A stretch of DNA of 64,000 bases from Actinomycetales bacterium (GCA_016711095.1 JADJTP010000001.1:124001-188000); one strand, 5' to 3'. Shown: positions 6,634-15,745, numbered from the stretch's first letter. Numbers and translations: made by a program. The notes: generated from the sequence alone by a model not told the origin.

Positions 6634-8910
6634 ATGACCATGCCGACCGAGATCCACAAGCTGAGGACCGACCCGGCCCTCCCTCCCGTTGGCGTCGAAG
6701 AGCCGCCCAACTGGTCCGGACCCAACAAGGCCATCTTCGCGGGAATCGCTGGCGTTGGGGCGATCGCCTGGTTCATGGTCGCGATCGTCCGCGGCGAGCA
6801 TCCCAACGCGGTGTGGTTCGTCCTGGCCGCGGTGTGCACCTACGTGACGGCATTCCGCTTCTACGCCCGCCTCATCGAGTACAAGGTGCTCAAGCCCAGG
6901 GACACGCGGGCGACGCCGGCCGAGGAGTTCGACAACGGCAAGGACTTCATGCCGACGGACCGGCGGGTCCTGTTCGGCCACCACTTCGCAGCTATCGCCG
7001 GCGCAGGGCCCCTCGTCGGCCCCGTCCTGGCGGCCCAGATGGGCTACCTGCCCGGCACCATGTGGATCATCGTCGGGGTGTGCGTGGCCGGCGGGGTGCA
7101 GGACTACATGGTCTTGCACCTGTCGATCCGCCGACGCGGCCGCAGCCTGGGGCAGATGGCGCGCGACGAACTCGGCCCGGTCGGGGGGATCGCGGCCCTG
7201 CTCGGGGTTCTGTCAATCATGACCATCCTCATCGCCGTGCTCGGCATCGTCGTGATCAACGCCCTCGCTGAGAGCCCCTGGGGGGTCTTCTCCCTGGCGA
7301 TGACCATCCCCATCGCGCTTTTCATGGGGGTCTACCTTCGCTTCATCCGCCCAGGCAACGTCACGGAGGTCTCCCTCATCGGCGTCGGGCTGCTGCTGCT
7401 CGCCATCATCGCCGGTGGCTGGGTGTCCGAGTCCAGCTGGGCGGGCACCTTCACCCTGAGCAAGCTCACTCTCGCGTGGCTGCTCTGCGCCTACGGTTTC
7501 GCCGCGTCGGTCCTGCCGGTATGGCTGCTGCTAGCGCCCCGCGATTACCTCTCGACGTTCATGAAGGTCGGCACGATCGTCATGCTCGCCCTCGGCATCC
7601 TCATCGCGCGGCCCGAGGTCCAGATGCCTGCGCTGACCCGCTTCGGTGTCGATGGCACCGGGCCGGCATTTGCGGGGACCCTCTTCCCGTTCCTGTTCAT
7701 CACGATCGCCTGCGGTGCGCTGTCCGGCTTCCATGCGCTCATCGCCTCGGGAACGACGCCCAAGTTGATCGAGAAGGAGAGCCAGGCACGTCTCATCGGA
7801 TATGGGGGGATGCTCACCGAATCCTTCGTCGCCATCATGGCGCTCATCACCGCAGTGATCCTCGACCAGCACCTCTACTTCGGCATGAATGCCCCTGCAG
7901 GGCTGACGGGCGGCGGCGCGGCCGTCCCGACCCCCGAGAGCGCGGCGGCATACGTCAACGGCCTGGGTCTCACGAGTCCCGGCGGCGTCCCCTTGCCGCC
8001 CGCGGACCCCTCCCTGTTCAGCCAGGCGGCTGCGGGCGTCGGCGAGCGGTCGATCATCTCGCGCACGGGTGGCGCGCCGACGCTGGCCTTCGGGATGTCC
8101 GAGGTCATGCACAAAGTGGTCGGCGGTGAGAGCCTGCGGGCGTTCTGGTACCACTTCGCGATCATGTTCGAGGCCTTGTTCATCCTCACGACGATCGATG
8201 CCGGCACCCGGGTGGCCCGGTTCATGTTCTCCGACGCGATCAGCAACATCCCTGGTCTGTCCAAGTTCAAGGACCCGTCCTGGCGGGTCGGCGCGTGGCT
8301 GTGCTCGTTCATTGTCGTCGCGGGCTGGGGCTCGATCCTGGTGATGGGCGTCACCGACCCGCTCGGAGGCATCAACACGTTGTTCCCGCTCTTCGGCATC
8401 GCCAACCAGCTTCTGGCAGCGATCGCCTTGACCGTCGTCTTCACGGTCGTCATGAAGCAGGGGCTCTACAAATGGGCCTGGATCCCAGGTGTCCCGCTCG
8501 TCTGGGACCTCATCGTCACGCTGACTGCCTCATGGCAGAAAATCTTCTCCCCGGTGCCGGCAATCGGCTACTTCGCCAACCACGACTTGTTCGTCGCCGC
8601 CCGGGACTCGGGCAAGGTCCTTGCCCCCGCCAAGACGCAGGGTGACATGGAGGCCGTCATTCGCAACACGATGACACAGGGGGTCCTGTCGGTCCTGTTC
8701 GCCAGTCTTGTCATCATCGTGGTGCTCGCTGCGGCCGTGGTCGTCATCCGGTCGGTTCGCTCCGGCGGCACGCCCACGAGCGAAGAGCCGGACGTCCCCT
8801 CGAAGATCTTCGCACCCAGGAGCTTCGTGCCCACCGCTGCTGAGAAGGAGGTGCTGCAAGAGTGGAGCGACGCGGGTCTGACGCCAACGCGCATCGGAGC
8901 GCACCACTAG
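6634..8910 (+). CDS. cstA: CstA family carbon-starvation / peptide-pyruvate transporter
   Basis: A 758-aa integral membrane protein with roughly 16-18 hydrophobic segments. CstA hallmarks are present: DGKDFMPTDRRVLFGHHFAAIAGAGPLVGPVLAAQMGYLP-like sequence in the first third, SGFHALIASGTTPKLIEKE, and TTIDAGTRVARFMFSD followed by GINTLFPLFGIANQLLAAIAL. The family imports peptides or pyruvate under carbon limitation. The start at 6634 is chosen over upstream in-frame codons because AGGAAGG lies 7 bp before it. The small YbdD/YjiX partner gene overlaps its end. Confidence 0.93.
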   Translation: MTMPTEIHKLRTDPALPPVGVEEPPNWSGPNKAIFAGIAGVGAIAWFMVAIVRGEHPNAVWFVLAAVCTYVTAFRFYARLIEYKVLKPRDTRATPAEEFDNGKDFMPTDRRVLFGHHFAAIAGAGPLVGPVLAAQMGYLPGTMWIIVGVCVAGGVQDYMVLHLSIRRRGRSLGQMARDELGPVGGIAALLGVLSIMTILIAVLGIVVINALAESPWGVFSLAMTIPIALFMGVYLRFIRPGNVTEVSLIGVGLLLLAIIAGGWVSESSWAGTFTLSKLTLAWLLCAYGFAASVLPVWLLLAPRDYLSTFMKVGTIVMLALGILIARPEVQMPALTRFGVDGTGPAFAGTLFPFLFITIACGALSGFHALIASGTTPKLIEKESQARLIGYGGMLTESFVAIMALITAVILDQHLYFGMNAPAGLTGGGAAVPTPESAAAYVNGLGLTSPGGVPLPPADPSLFSQAAAGVGERSIISRTGGAPTLAFGMSEVMHKVVGGESLRAFWYHFAIMFEALFILTTIDAGTRVARFMFSDAISNIPGLSKFKDPSWRVGAWLCSFIVVAGWGSILVMGVTDPLGGINTLFPLFGIANQLLAAIALTVVFTVVMKQGLYKWAWIPGVPLVWDLIVTLTASWQKIFSPVPAIGYFANHDLFVAARDSGKVLAPAKTQGDMEAVIRNTMTQGVLSVLFASLVIIVVLAAAVVVIRSVRSGGTPTSEEPDVPSKIFAPRSFVPTAAEKEVLQEWSDAGLTPTRIGAHH

Positions 8911-9116
8911 CCTCGGCTACGCCCATAGGGCCACTGCGTCGCGTTCTCGCAGCGGTCAGGTGGTATGTCCGGGCCCTGATGGGCGATGACGCGTACGACA
9001 TCTACCTCGTTCGCCACGCCCGGGAGCATCCCGGGCAGGAGCCGCTGAGCCTCAAGGAGTTCTGGAGGCGGCGCATCGATGAGCGCGACCGCAACCCCAC
9101 GATGCGCTGCTGCTGA
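8862..9116 (+). CDS. YbdD/YjiX family small protein, CstA partner
   Basis: The C-terminal 60 residues match the YbdD/YjiX (DUF466) family: VRWYVRALMGDDAYDIYLVRH, then HPGQEPLSLKEFWRRRIDER and the ending MRCC with its terminal cysteines. These proteins accompany CstA/BtsT transporters and are needed for transport in E. coli. The only usable early start in this frame is GTG 8862, inside cstA; the extra 25 residues look non-native, so a non-standard start nearer 8930 is possible. Confidence 0.75.
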   Translation: MERRGSDANAHRSAPLASATPIGPLRRVLAAVRWYVRALMGDDAYDIYLVRHAREHPGQEPLSLKEFWRRRIDERDRNPTMRCC

Positions 9117-9119
9117 CCG

Positions 9120-9602
9120 CTAGGCGTCCAGGAGGGTCAGCCGCAGCACCTTGCGGTCTGTCAGTGCGGCCTGCAGTTCCGTCAGCGTCGGCGCCCTGTC
9201 AACGTTGAGTCGTAGGCCCAGCGTGTTCGCCCGCTTCAGTCCGACCTTGGCCAGCAGGTAGCTGAAGATCTGGGCCACCTCGTGTGGATCCTCGACCAGT
9301 TCCCCGCGCGCCCGGCGTCGACGTCCATCCAACGTCACCTCCAGATCGGCTCCACCTGCCAGATTGCGTCTCCACGCGCCTCCCGCCGAGGTGACCAGCT
9401 GTCCGTTGTACTCGTGGCGACCTACCGGGACGTCGTAGACCCGCCCGGATTTCCTGCCCGTGACGTGCAGCAACATCAAACCCCCGCTGACGGCCCGGTG
9501 CAGCGGCGACCGGAGGATGATTCGCAGGCCGGCGTTGGCGACCTTGAGCGCGGCGGCTGGCGGGGTGCGGACTTCGACTGCGGCGGGTGTGGGCTCGCTC
9601 AT
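9120..9602 (-). CDS. Deazaflavin (F420)-dependent nitroreductase family protein
   Basis: A 160-aa protein of the DUF385/Ddn family. The core GGLMLLHVTGRKSGRVYDVPVGRHEYNG is the standard split-barrel opening (TxGRKSGxxR), followed by VTSAGGAWRRNLAGGADLEVTLDGRR, which forms the F420-binding edge. Such enzymes use reduced F420 to reduce quinones or nitro compounds. The ATG at 9602 is favoured over an upstream frame-open start at 9764, whose extra 54 residues look non-coding. It faces the cstA cluster tail to tail, 3 bp apart. Confidence 0.82.
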   Translation of the reverse strand: MSEPTPAAVEVRTPPAAALKVANAGLRIILRSPLHRAVSGGLMLLHVTGRKSGRVYDVPVGRHEYNGQLVTSAGGAWRRNLAGGADLEVTLDGRRRRARGELVEDPHEVAQIFSYLLAKVGLKRANTLGLRLNVDRAPTLTELQAALTDRKVLRLTLLDA

Positions 9603-9668
9603 GAGAGAAGTGTGTACCCGCGCGTGCAGAGTTGGCCCTTTGCGGGGGTCGACCGAGAGCACCGGGGC

Positions 9669-9726
9669 TGACGACGCCGCTGATGACGCGCAGGGTGTCG
9701 CTGTGGCAACAGCTATTGCGTCATCA
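9669..9726 (-). repeat. Dispersed stem-loop element, copy A
   Basis: The minus strand here is about 80 percent identical over 57 bases to 57092-57148 plus. Arms TGATGACGC (9681-9689) and GCGTCATCA (9718-9726) can pair. It lies between two co-directional minus-strand genes (58 nt after the hydroxylase stop and 66 nt before the nitroreductase start). It may be a terminator or a small mobile palindromic unit. Confidence 0.55.
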
Positions 9727-9783
9727 CCCGCGCTTTCAGCCCCGGGCATTCGTGGACTGCCCAAACGTGAACCCCGTATGCCG

Positions 9784-11361
9784 CTACCGCCTCGCCTTTC
9801 GTGACGACGCTTCGTCCGGGACTGGGTCGTTCCGGCGGCGGAACACCGGCGCCGCAGCGCAGAGCGCGGCCACGTCTCTTCCGGCGCGCAGCACCGTGAA
9901 GTCGGGTCGGACCAGCGCCGCCGTGGCCTTGCCGTCTGCCAGCCATGAATGCAGGGCCGAGCCGGGGGAGACCTCGAGCACCTCGGTTCCCCGGTCTGCC
10001 AGGAGAGCCTGCTGATCGGGCGAGAGGGGCACGCCGGTGACGAGCACGAACCCGCCGTGAGTCACCTCGTCATACCGGAGGCCAGTTGCCAGGAGGGCAT
10101 TCGGGCATAGCCGGCCGTTGAGCGGGTGCCGGAGCGTGCGGCGTTCCACGAAGTCGGACCGGCACAGTGGGGGTGTCTCGCCGTCCAGGAGGCGATCGCG
10201 CAGACCGGGCACCCAGTGCAGCCGCGGGGCGATTGCCTTACGGAGCACGTCACCTGCTCTGCCGCCCTGCGTCATGGAGACACCGATGAGCCTGGCGAGC
10301 TGGATCAGGGCTCGTGCGTGCGGTTTGCGCTCCACCTCGTAGGTGTCGAGCACTGACTCGGGGAGATCTCGGGAGAGAACCCCGGCGACCTTCCAGCTGA
10401 GGTTCATCGCGTCGCGCAGACCCGCGCCCAAGCCCTGTCCAACGAATGGAGGCGTGAGGTGAGCGGCATCGCCCAACAGGAACATGTTCCCGCCTCGCCA
10501 GCGATCGGCCAGTTGGGCCCGGAAGTTGTACTCCGCGACGCGCACCAGCTCGACCTGATCGCTATCGATACCTTCGGTCCACGGTCGGATGAGGGGCATG
10601 AGCGCGCCGATGGAGCCGTAGCTGGCGGCGGTCTCGCCCGGCAGCAGCCGGAACTCCCAGCGGTAGCGGGAGGCACCGATACGCATGTAGGTCGCCGCGC
10701 GCTCAGGGTCGCAAAGTTGGTGTACGCCGTCCCACTGGTCGAGCTCGACCTGGCTGGAGACGTCGATGACGAGCCAGCGCTGTTCGAACTTCAAGTCCAA
10801 CATCGTTGCGCCGATCGCCCGACGGACCACGCTATTGGCTCCATCGCATCCCAGAACATAGGTGGCCAACACGGACTCATGTTCACCGGTAAGCCGGTCG
10901 GTGAAGTCGACCCTCACCTGGCTCTGGCCGACCTGGGCGATGTCCGTGACCTCGACGTTTCCGCGCACCGTGACAGTGGATTGGTCTTCGACGTTGGTGC
11001 GCATCAGCTGCTCGAGCTCGGGCTGGTCGAACATGTTGGCCCTGGGGTGCCCGTGTCGGCCATGGTCGCCGGCCCGGTCCAGAACCGCGAACACTCGGTG
11101 GCCCCGGTCGATCAGCTGCAGGCCCCTGGTCGGCCGAGACACTGCCGCGAATTGCTCGGCAATGCCCAGCCGCGTGAGCACCCGGTAGATCTCGTCGTCG
11201 AGGTGGACAGCGCGCGGCTGCGGGTAGACGCCGCCCCAGCGGTCCAGGACCAGGCAGCGCACGCCGTATTGCCCGAGGAGTGTGGCCGCAGTGACCCCGA
11301 CCGGGCCGGCCCCCACGATGACCACGGGGGGCGGGCCGGCGCTGGGTTGCGGGAGGTTCAT
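9784..11361 (-). CDS. FAD-dependent aromatic hydroxylase, MhpA-like
   Basis: A 525-aa class A flavin monooxygenase. The N-terminal Rossmann motif VVIVGAGPVGVTAATLLGQ binds FAD; the DG motif is LGCDGANSVVRRAIG at about residues 170-184; the second FAD motif NMFLLGDAAHLTPPFVGQG is near 285-303. The best resemblance is to 3-(3-hydroxyphenyl)propionate hydroxylase, which hydroxylates a phenolic ring before extradiol cleavage with NADH and O2. It is the last gene of the operon starting with the extradiol dioxygenase, with its start overlapping the DoxX stop (ATGA). The exact substrate is not determined. Confidence 0.88.
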   Translation of the reverse strand: MNLPQPSAGPPPVVIVGAGPVGVTAATLLGQYGVRCLVLDRWGGVYPQPRAVHLDDEIYRVLTRLGIAEQFAAVSRPTRGLQLIDRGHRVFAVLDRAGDHGRHGHPRANMFDQPELEQLMRTNVEDQSTVTVRGNVEVTDIAQVGQSQVRVDFTDRLTGEHESVLATYVLGCDGANSVVRRAIGATMLDLKFEQRWLVIDVSSQVELDQWDGVHQLCDPERAATYMRIGASRYRWEFRLLPGETAASYGSIGALMPLIRPWTEGIDSDQVELVRVAEYNFRAQLADRWRGGNMFLLGDAAHLTPPFVGQGLGAGLRDAMNLSWKVAGVLSRDLPESVLDTYEVERKPHARALIQLARLIGVSMTQGGRAGDVLRKAIAPRLHWVPGLRDRLLDGETPPLCRSDFVERRTLRHPLNGRLCPNALLATGLRYDEVTHGGFVLVTGVPLSPDQQALLADRGTEVLEVSPGSALHSWLADGKATAALVRPDFTVLRAGRDVAALCAAAPVFRRRNDPVPDEASSRKARR

Positions 11362-11711
11362 CGCAGGTCACCTAGCACGAGCGCCAGATAGCCGAGGCTC
11401 GCCAGGGCGAGGACGACCGACGGGGCGACCTCGCGCAGGCCGTCGCCGTTGCGGACGTGGGTCACGGCTGCCCCGCCAAGGAGAGCGAGGAGCCCCGCGG
11501 CGGCCAAGGCGCCGATCACTGGGAGGTAGGCGCCGAGGAGCAGCCCGCCCACGGCGAGGAGTTCCAGGAAACCAATGCGCCGGTATGCCGCGGCGCTGAA
11601 GCCGACGTGTTGGGCCCGCGCCCGCATCGAGGGGACCGCGGCGACCTTGGCCGACCCGAGGGTCGCGAAGGCGACGATGAGCAGGATGGCGAGAATCGTG
11701 GTGGCGTTCAT
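11358..11711 (-). CDS. DoxX-like membrane protein
   Basis: A 117-aa protein with four membrane helices (about 5-23, 46-66, 72-88 and 97-114). The sequence AAYRRIGFLELLAVGGLLLGAYLPVIGALAA fits the DoxX-like family. Its start and stop overlap both neighbours in the aromatic operon (the CoA ligase stop and the hydroxylase ATG). DoxX-like proteins are often found in redox or catabolic operons but lack a settled biochemical role. Confidence 0.8.
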   Translation of the reverse strand: MNATTILAILLIVAFATLGSAKVAAVPSMRARAQHVGFSAAAYRRIGFLELLAVGGLLLGAYLPVIGALAAAGLLALLGGAAVTHVRNGDGLREVAPSVVLALASLGYLALVLGDLR

Positions 11712-13591
11712 GAAAGTTCCAATCTCCAGGTGAAAGCGAAGTGACCGAGGATTTCTTTGACCGAGGCTTCGTCTGCGTCGCTCGCGAGCCGGATGACGGC
11801 GACAATCGCGCCGTCCTCGATGGTTCCCCGCACGCTGCTGATCGACGGGATGTGGCGGAGCGCGTCGGCGACCGCGTCCCGGGTGGCTTCGGCGCGTAGT
11901 GCCGGTTTGAAGGGTTTGCCTATGTGGGTGAGAGGTAGTGCGGCCAACACGATGACGGCCTTGGGGGCCGCCGCCTGCTCGGGTACGTGCGCGCCCGCCC
12001 AGGCCCGGAGCTCCTCCGCATCCACACTGGCGTTCGGGGCGAGCGTGACGAACACGACCGGCACCTCGCCCGCGTGACGGTCTGGTCGACCGACAGCCTG
12101 CGCTGCCGTGACCGCCGGGTGTGCAAGCAGCACGCTCTCGATGACCACGGGGTCGATGTTGTGACCTCCGCGGATGATGAGGTCTTTCGCTCGCCCTACG
12201 AGGTAGATGAAACCCTCAGGGTCGACCCATGCGAGGTCTCCGGTGTTCAGCCAGCCGTCGTGCAGCGTGCCGGTGCCGTCGAGGACAGGCCCGTCGGGAG
12301 TGCGACCCGTGACGTAGCCCGGGAAGACGGTCGGCCCGCTGATAGCGAGCACCCCCACCTGGCCGGCAGGCAGGTCGACCCATTCACCGTCGGCGCCGAT
12401 GTGCACGGTCTTCACATGCTGGTAGGGCAGGCGCTGGCCGACGGATCCCGGACGCGGATGCTGGGGGAAGCCCACTGCGCTGACGCACGTAGCCTCCGTG
12501 AGTCCGTACCCTTCGACGAGCCGGATTCCAGTCGCAGACTCGAAACTCTCCCGGACTGCTTGCGGAAGGGGCGACGCGCCGACGACCGCACATCGAAGGC
12601 TGCCGATGTCGGCGTCGACGGGGGTACCGGCGAGCACGGAGTACACCGTCGGTACGGCGCTCATCGTCGTCACCCGATAGCGCTCGACGATTCGCCAGAA
12701 GTGAGCGAAGAGATCCGGGTCGCGGTAGCCCTGGGGACCGCCCCAGATGACGTGGAGACCCCTGAACAGGGGAGCAAGGACAGTGACGATGAGCGCGTTG
12801 ACGTGGAAGAGGGGCAGTGCCGCGAACACGACCGCATCCTGGTGAAGCAGGCCTGTGGTTGAGATTGTCCAGGCGTCGCTGACCTGGTTGGCGTGGGTGT
12901 GTGCGGCGAGCTTCGGCGTTCCGGTGGTGCCGCCGGTGTGGAAGAGAGCGGCGAGGTCGGTGCCCGAGGGTCTCTCGCCCACGAAGGTGTTGTGAGGCTG
13001 CTCCGCCGCGAGCGCGGACAGGCGGTCAACGCGCACGTCGTCCACCGGCTCCAGTTCCCCGCCGGGGGAGTCCGGGTCTGTCGCACCCAACGCGAGGAGG
13101 GCGTCGACCCCGGCCTCGACGGCCAGGGTTCGCGCCCTCTCCCATACCTCCGGTGCGAGTTCCGGACCGGCAGCCACGAGAACGCGGACTCCCGACGTGC
13201 GCAGCAGCTGCGCGATGTGCTCCTGTGAGAGCCCGCTGTTGATCGGCGCTGCGATCCCGGCGACCTCGGCGGCCAGGGTCACGGTGACGAGCTCGTCGCA
13301 GTTCGGGGAGAGGAGGGCGACCCCGTCGGTTCGGCGCACCCCCAGCGCGTGGAGGACGTTGGCATAGCGGTGGACGTCCACGAGCAGATCGGCGTACGTT
13401 CGCACGGCAGGCTTCTGCCACCGCTCCCCGTCCGGGAGTACGGACAGGGCGGTGCGGGTGGGCCACAGCGCAGCGGCCCTGACGAGGAGGTCGTACGCCG
13501 TGTCCGGGAGGCCGCGGTCGCGCAGTGGGACGGCCTCGATCGCGGCGAGGTCATCTGGGCCGTCGTATGTCGGCCAGAGCCGGTCGGTCAT
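11708..13591 (-). CDS. AMP-binding acyl-CoA synthetase of the aromatic operon
   Basis: A 627-aa ANL-superfamily enzyme that adenylates a carboxylate and transfers it to CoA. Motifs: TGGTTGTPKLAAHTHAN phosphate loop near residue 225, GYGLTEAT near 370, LNTGDLAWVD and GRAKDLIIRGG near 480-500, and the catalytic-lysine segment HIGKPFKPAL near 570. A C-terminal extension of about 50 residues follows. The start at 13591 is set by a TAATG overlap with the upstream hydrolase stop. In this operon it probably activates a phenylpropionate-type or ring-derived acid. Confidence 0.88.
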   Translation of the reverse strand: MTDRLWPTYDGPDDLAAIEAVPLRDRGLPDTAYDLLVRAAALWPTRTALSVLPDGERWQKPAVRTYADLLVDVHRYANVLHALGVRRTDGVALLSPNCDELVTVTLAAEVAGIAAPINSGLSQEHIAQLLRTSGVRVLVAAGPELAPEVWERARTLAVEAGVDALLALGATDPDSPGGELEPVDDVRVDRLSALAAEQPHNTFVGERPSGTDLAALFHTGGTTGTPKLAAHTHANQVSDAWTISTTGLLHQDAVVFAALPLFHVNALIVTVLAPLFRGLHVIWGGPQGYRDPDLFAHFWRIVERYRVTTMSAVPTVYSVLAGTPVDADIGSLRCAVVGASPLPQAVRESFESATGIRLVEGYGLTEATCVSAVGFPQHPRPGSVGQRLPYQHVKTVHIGADGEWVDLPAGQVGVLAISGPTVFPGYVTGRTPDGPVLDGTGTLHDGWLNTGDLAWVDPEGFIYLVGRAKDLIIRGGHNIDPVVIESVLLAHPAVTAAQAVGRPDRHAGEVPVVFVTLAPNASVDAEELRAWAGAHVPEQAAAPKAVIVLAALPLTHIGKPFKPALRAEATRDAVADALRHIPSISSVRGTIEDGAIVAVIRLASDADEASVKEILGHFAFTWRLELS

Positions 13592-14529
13592 TATGCGACC
13601 TTCACGACGGTGCGCTGCCGACCGAGGTCGAGCCCGCCGTCGTCGGTGCCGATGGCAACTTCGACAACGTCGCCATGCTTGAGGTATTTGGGGTTGCCTG
13701 CCTGCCGCTTGAAGAACATCTTCCACTTGACTGCGGGAGGCAGAAGCGCGGCGATGATCTCGACCGGTTTCGGTGGCGCACTCAGGGCCGTCCCCTTCGG
13801 CGTACCAGTGAGCAGCAGGTCACCGGCGTCGAGCCGCTGGAAGCGGCTGAGACCCTCGAGGGCACGCAGGGGTGAGTAGATCATGTCGCCGTCGACGACG
13901 GAGTCCTGCCGTAGCTCTCCGTTGACCCACAGTCGCAGGCGAAGGTCGCCGAACCGCTTCAGCTCGGCTTCGTCGAGGAGCACAAGCATGGGGCCGACGG
14001 GGGTGAAGGTCGGATAGGACTTGGCCTCGAAGAACTGGGTCTTCGGTAGCTGCACGTCCCTTGCCGAGACGTCGTTGGTGACCACCAGCCCCGCCACGAA
14101 GGAGGCCCAGTTGTCCTCGGTGACCTGCACTCCCACGGGGAAGTCGCGGCCGATCAGCAGGCCTATCTCGACCTCGTAGTCCAGGAAGCGCACGTGATCG
14201 GGGCGGATGATGTCGTCGAACGGGCCGCTGATCGACCCGGACGCCTTGCGGAAGAACGTCAACGGGATGGTGGCGGGGTCGAGACCGGAGTCTGTGACGT
14301 GACTGATGAAGTTGGTCATCTGGGCAACGACACGGCAGGGTGCCGTCACGGGCGACACGAGATCGAGCGTGGCGGGGTCGACGGTCGCCGTGCTGCCCGC
14401 GGCGGCCTCGATCTGCTTGCGGTCGCCCAGCAGTTCGCCGGTGGTCGTGGCGTCGGTGTCGATACGCGCGGCGCCGCGGGAAGTGATGAGCCACCAGGCG
14501 TCGGTCGTTCGGAGGACGGTCATGCTCAT
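13591..14529 (-). CDS. Fumarylacetoacetate hydrolase (FAH) family protein
   Basis: A 312-aa enzyme with the FAH fold. The metal-binding acidic triad is visible: FLDYEVEIGLLIG supplies two glutamates and VTNDVSARDVQ the aspartate; SYPTFTPVGPMLV and LLLTGTPKGTA are further hallmarks. Family members hydrolyse or decarboxylate/isomerise diketo acids formed after ring cleavage. The ATG at 14529 overlaps the dioxygenase stop (ATGA), so it is translated directly after the ring-cleaving enzyme and probably acts on its product. Whether it is a hydrolase or a hydratase/isomerase cannot be told. Confidence 0.9.
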   Translation of the reverse strand: MSMTVLRTTDAWWLITSRGAARIDTDATTTGELLGDRKQIEAAAGSTATVDPATLDLVSPVTAPCRVVAQMTNFISHVTDSGLDPATIPLTFFRKASGSISGPFDDIIRPDHVRFLDYEVEIGLLIGRDFPVGVQVTEDNWASFVAGLVVTNDVSARDVQLPKTQFFEAKSYPTFTPVGPMLVLLDEAELKRFGDLRLRLWVNGELRQDSVVDGDMIYSPLRALEGLSRFQRLDAGDLLLTGTPKGTALSAPPKPVEIIAALLPPAVKWKMFFKRQAGNPKYLKHGDVVEVAIGTDDGGLDLGRQRTVVKVA

Positions 14530-15659
14530 GAGCTGGCTACTTTCAGAAGGCCGCGTAGGCGGGTCAGGTCGAACTCGTTGTCTTGGCGCAGCGCGCGAGC
14601 AATTGCCGTCAGCTCGTGCACCGCTTCTCGAGCTGGGCTGAGACCGAGGAAGTCCTTGGTTGCCGGCGGCCCCCACTGGGCAAGCCCCGACGCGGTCATC
14701 ACCGACCACCCTGGCTCGACGGTGCTGTCAAACAGGTCACCGTCCGCGAAGTGCTCGACGAGGAGCCCGTCCGGGTCACGCCAGTAGTCGAAGATCTGGC
14801 TCCCTTCGATGTGGCGCCCGATACCCCACGAGTGGTGGAAGCCCGTCTTGCGAAGAAACTCGCCACCCGCCGCCAGCGCGTCGAGGTCCGCGACTTGATA
14901 GGCGGAGTGCACGTACGTGTTCCTTGGGCCGAGCATCATCGCCAACGTGTGGTGATCGGTAGGAGTCGTGCCGCAGTCGCACCTGATGAAGCTCATCGTG
15001 GGACCACGCTCACGCTGCCCCTCGTAGTACTTGAAGTCACTCACGATGAGGCCCAGGCGTTGCAGGTACCAGTTCAGCGTCTCGATGTATCTGGTGGTCT
15101 GGTGCACCACGTGACCCAGTCGCTGAATCCTCGCGGGTGCGCGCGGTGGGCGCTGGGCAGTGTTCGCTCGGACGACGCGGTGCCCGAAGTTGAACTCCTG
15201 CGTCGGCTGGGAGGGCAGGGACCCGAGATCGTGGGTGTCAGCGACCACGCGGACCATGACCCCGCTCGGGTCTGCCAGGTCCACGGTGAGCCCGCTAAGC
15301 AGCTCCGGAAGCTTCTCGACCTTGGCTCCGGTGGCGTGTGCCAGCCTCGCCACGTCGGAGGAGTCTGCGGCCCGGAAGGCGGCCCCCAGGTATCTGGAGC
15401 GTGCTCCCCGCCGGACGATCACACAGGGCGCGCCGGAGTCGGTCCCGCGCAACAGCAGCTCGTCCGCGGTGCGGCTCACCGTGGTGAACCCGAACGCGTG
15501 CGCAAAACGCTCCGAGGCAAGGAGGTCGGGTTTGACGAACTCGAGCCAGGCTAGGTCGACGACCTTGATGTCGGGGTTGCTCGCTCGGCCGGGGTGTTCT
15601 CCGGCGTGCGCGCCCTGCTCGCTGTGCAGGTCGTTGTGGGTCCCGTGATGGGTGGTCAC
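14526..15659 (-). CDS. VOC-family extradiol ring-cleavage dioxygenase
   Basis: A 377-aa two-domain VOC protein, first gene of the aromatic operon. In the C-terminal domain the iron ligands fit a 2-His-1-Glu site: His in RLGHVVHQT, His in TDHHTLAMM and Glu in LLVEHFADGD; YQVADLDAL and GIGRHIEGSQIFDYWRDPDG are typical of catechol 2,3-dioxygenase relatives. The start is placed at GTG 15659 because a strong AAAGGAG site (15665-15671) lies 5 bp before it; the open frame runs on to 15716 but that would put a TetR palindrome inside the gene. Confidence 0.85.
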   Translation of the reverse strand: MTTHHGTHNDLHSEQGAHAGEHPGRASNPDIKVVDLAWLEFVKPDLLASERFAHAFGFTTVSRTADELLLRGTDSGAPCVIVRRGARSRYLGAAFRAADSSDVARLAHATGAKVEKLPELLSGLTVDLADPSGVMVRVVADTHDLGSLPSQPTQEFNFGHRVVRANTAQRPPRAPARIQRLGHVVHQTTRYIETLNWYLQRLGLIVSDFKYYEGQRERGPTMSFIRCDCGTTPTDHHTLAMMLGPRNTYVHSAYQVADLDALAAGGEFLRKTGFHHSWGIGRHIEGSQIFDYWRDPDGLLVEHFADGDLFDSTVEPGWSVMTASGLAQWGPPATKDFLGLSPAREAVHELTAIARALRQDNEFDLTRLRGLLKVASS

Positions 15660-15679
15660 AGTCGCTCCTTTGTCGAGAC

Positions 15680-15745
15680 TGACGCAATCGTCACTCATGA
15701 GCGTGCCCTCAGTCAAGTGGTTCTGACGGATTCGTCATTTATGAC
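15680..15745. promoter_or_regulatory. Paired TetR operator candidates
   Basis: TGACG-CAAT-CGTCA (15680-15693) and TGACG-GATT-CGTCA (15724-15737) share identical arms and spacing, centred 44 bp apart, between the dioxygenase and tetR starts. The second overlaps a further repeat GTCAT-TT-ATGAC (15734-15745). The arrangement suggests that the TetR protein controls both divergent transcripts. Confidence 0.65.

Noticed and set aside
9603..9764. Longer N-terminus for the deazaflavin nitroreductase
   Set aside because: The extra 54 residues are Ala/Ser-rich, unlike the family, and overlap the dispersed stem-loop element.
15660..15716. Upstream TTG (15716) or ATG (15698) as the extradiol dioxygenase start
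   Set aside because: Neither has a good ribosome-binding site, and a TetR-type palindrome would then lie inside the gene; GTG 15659 has AAAGGAG at 5 bp.
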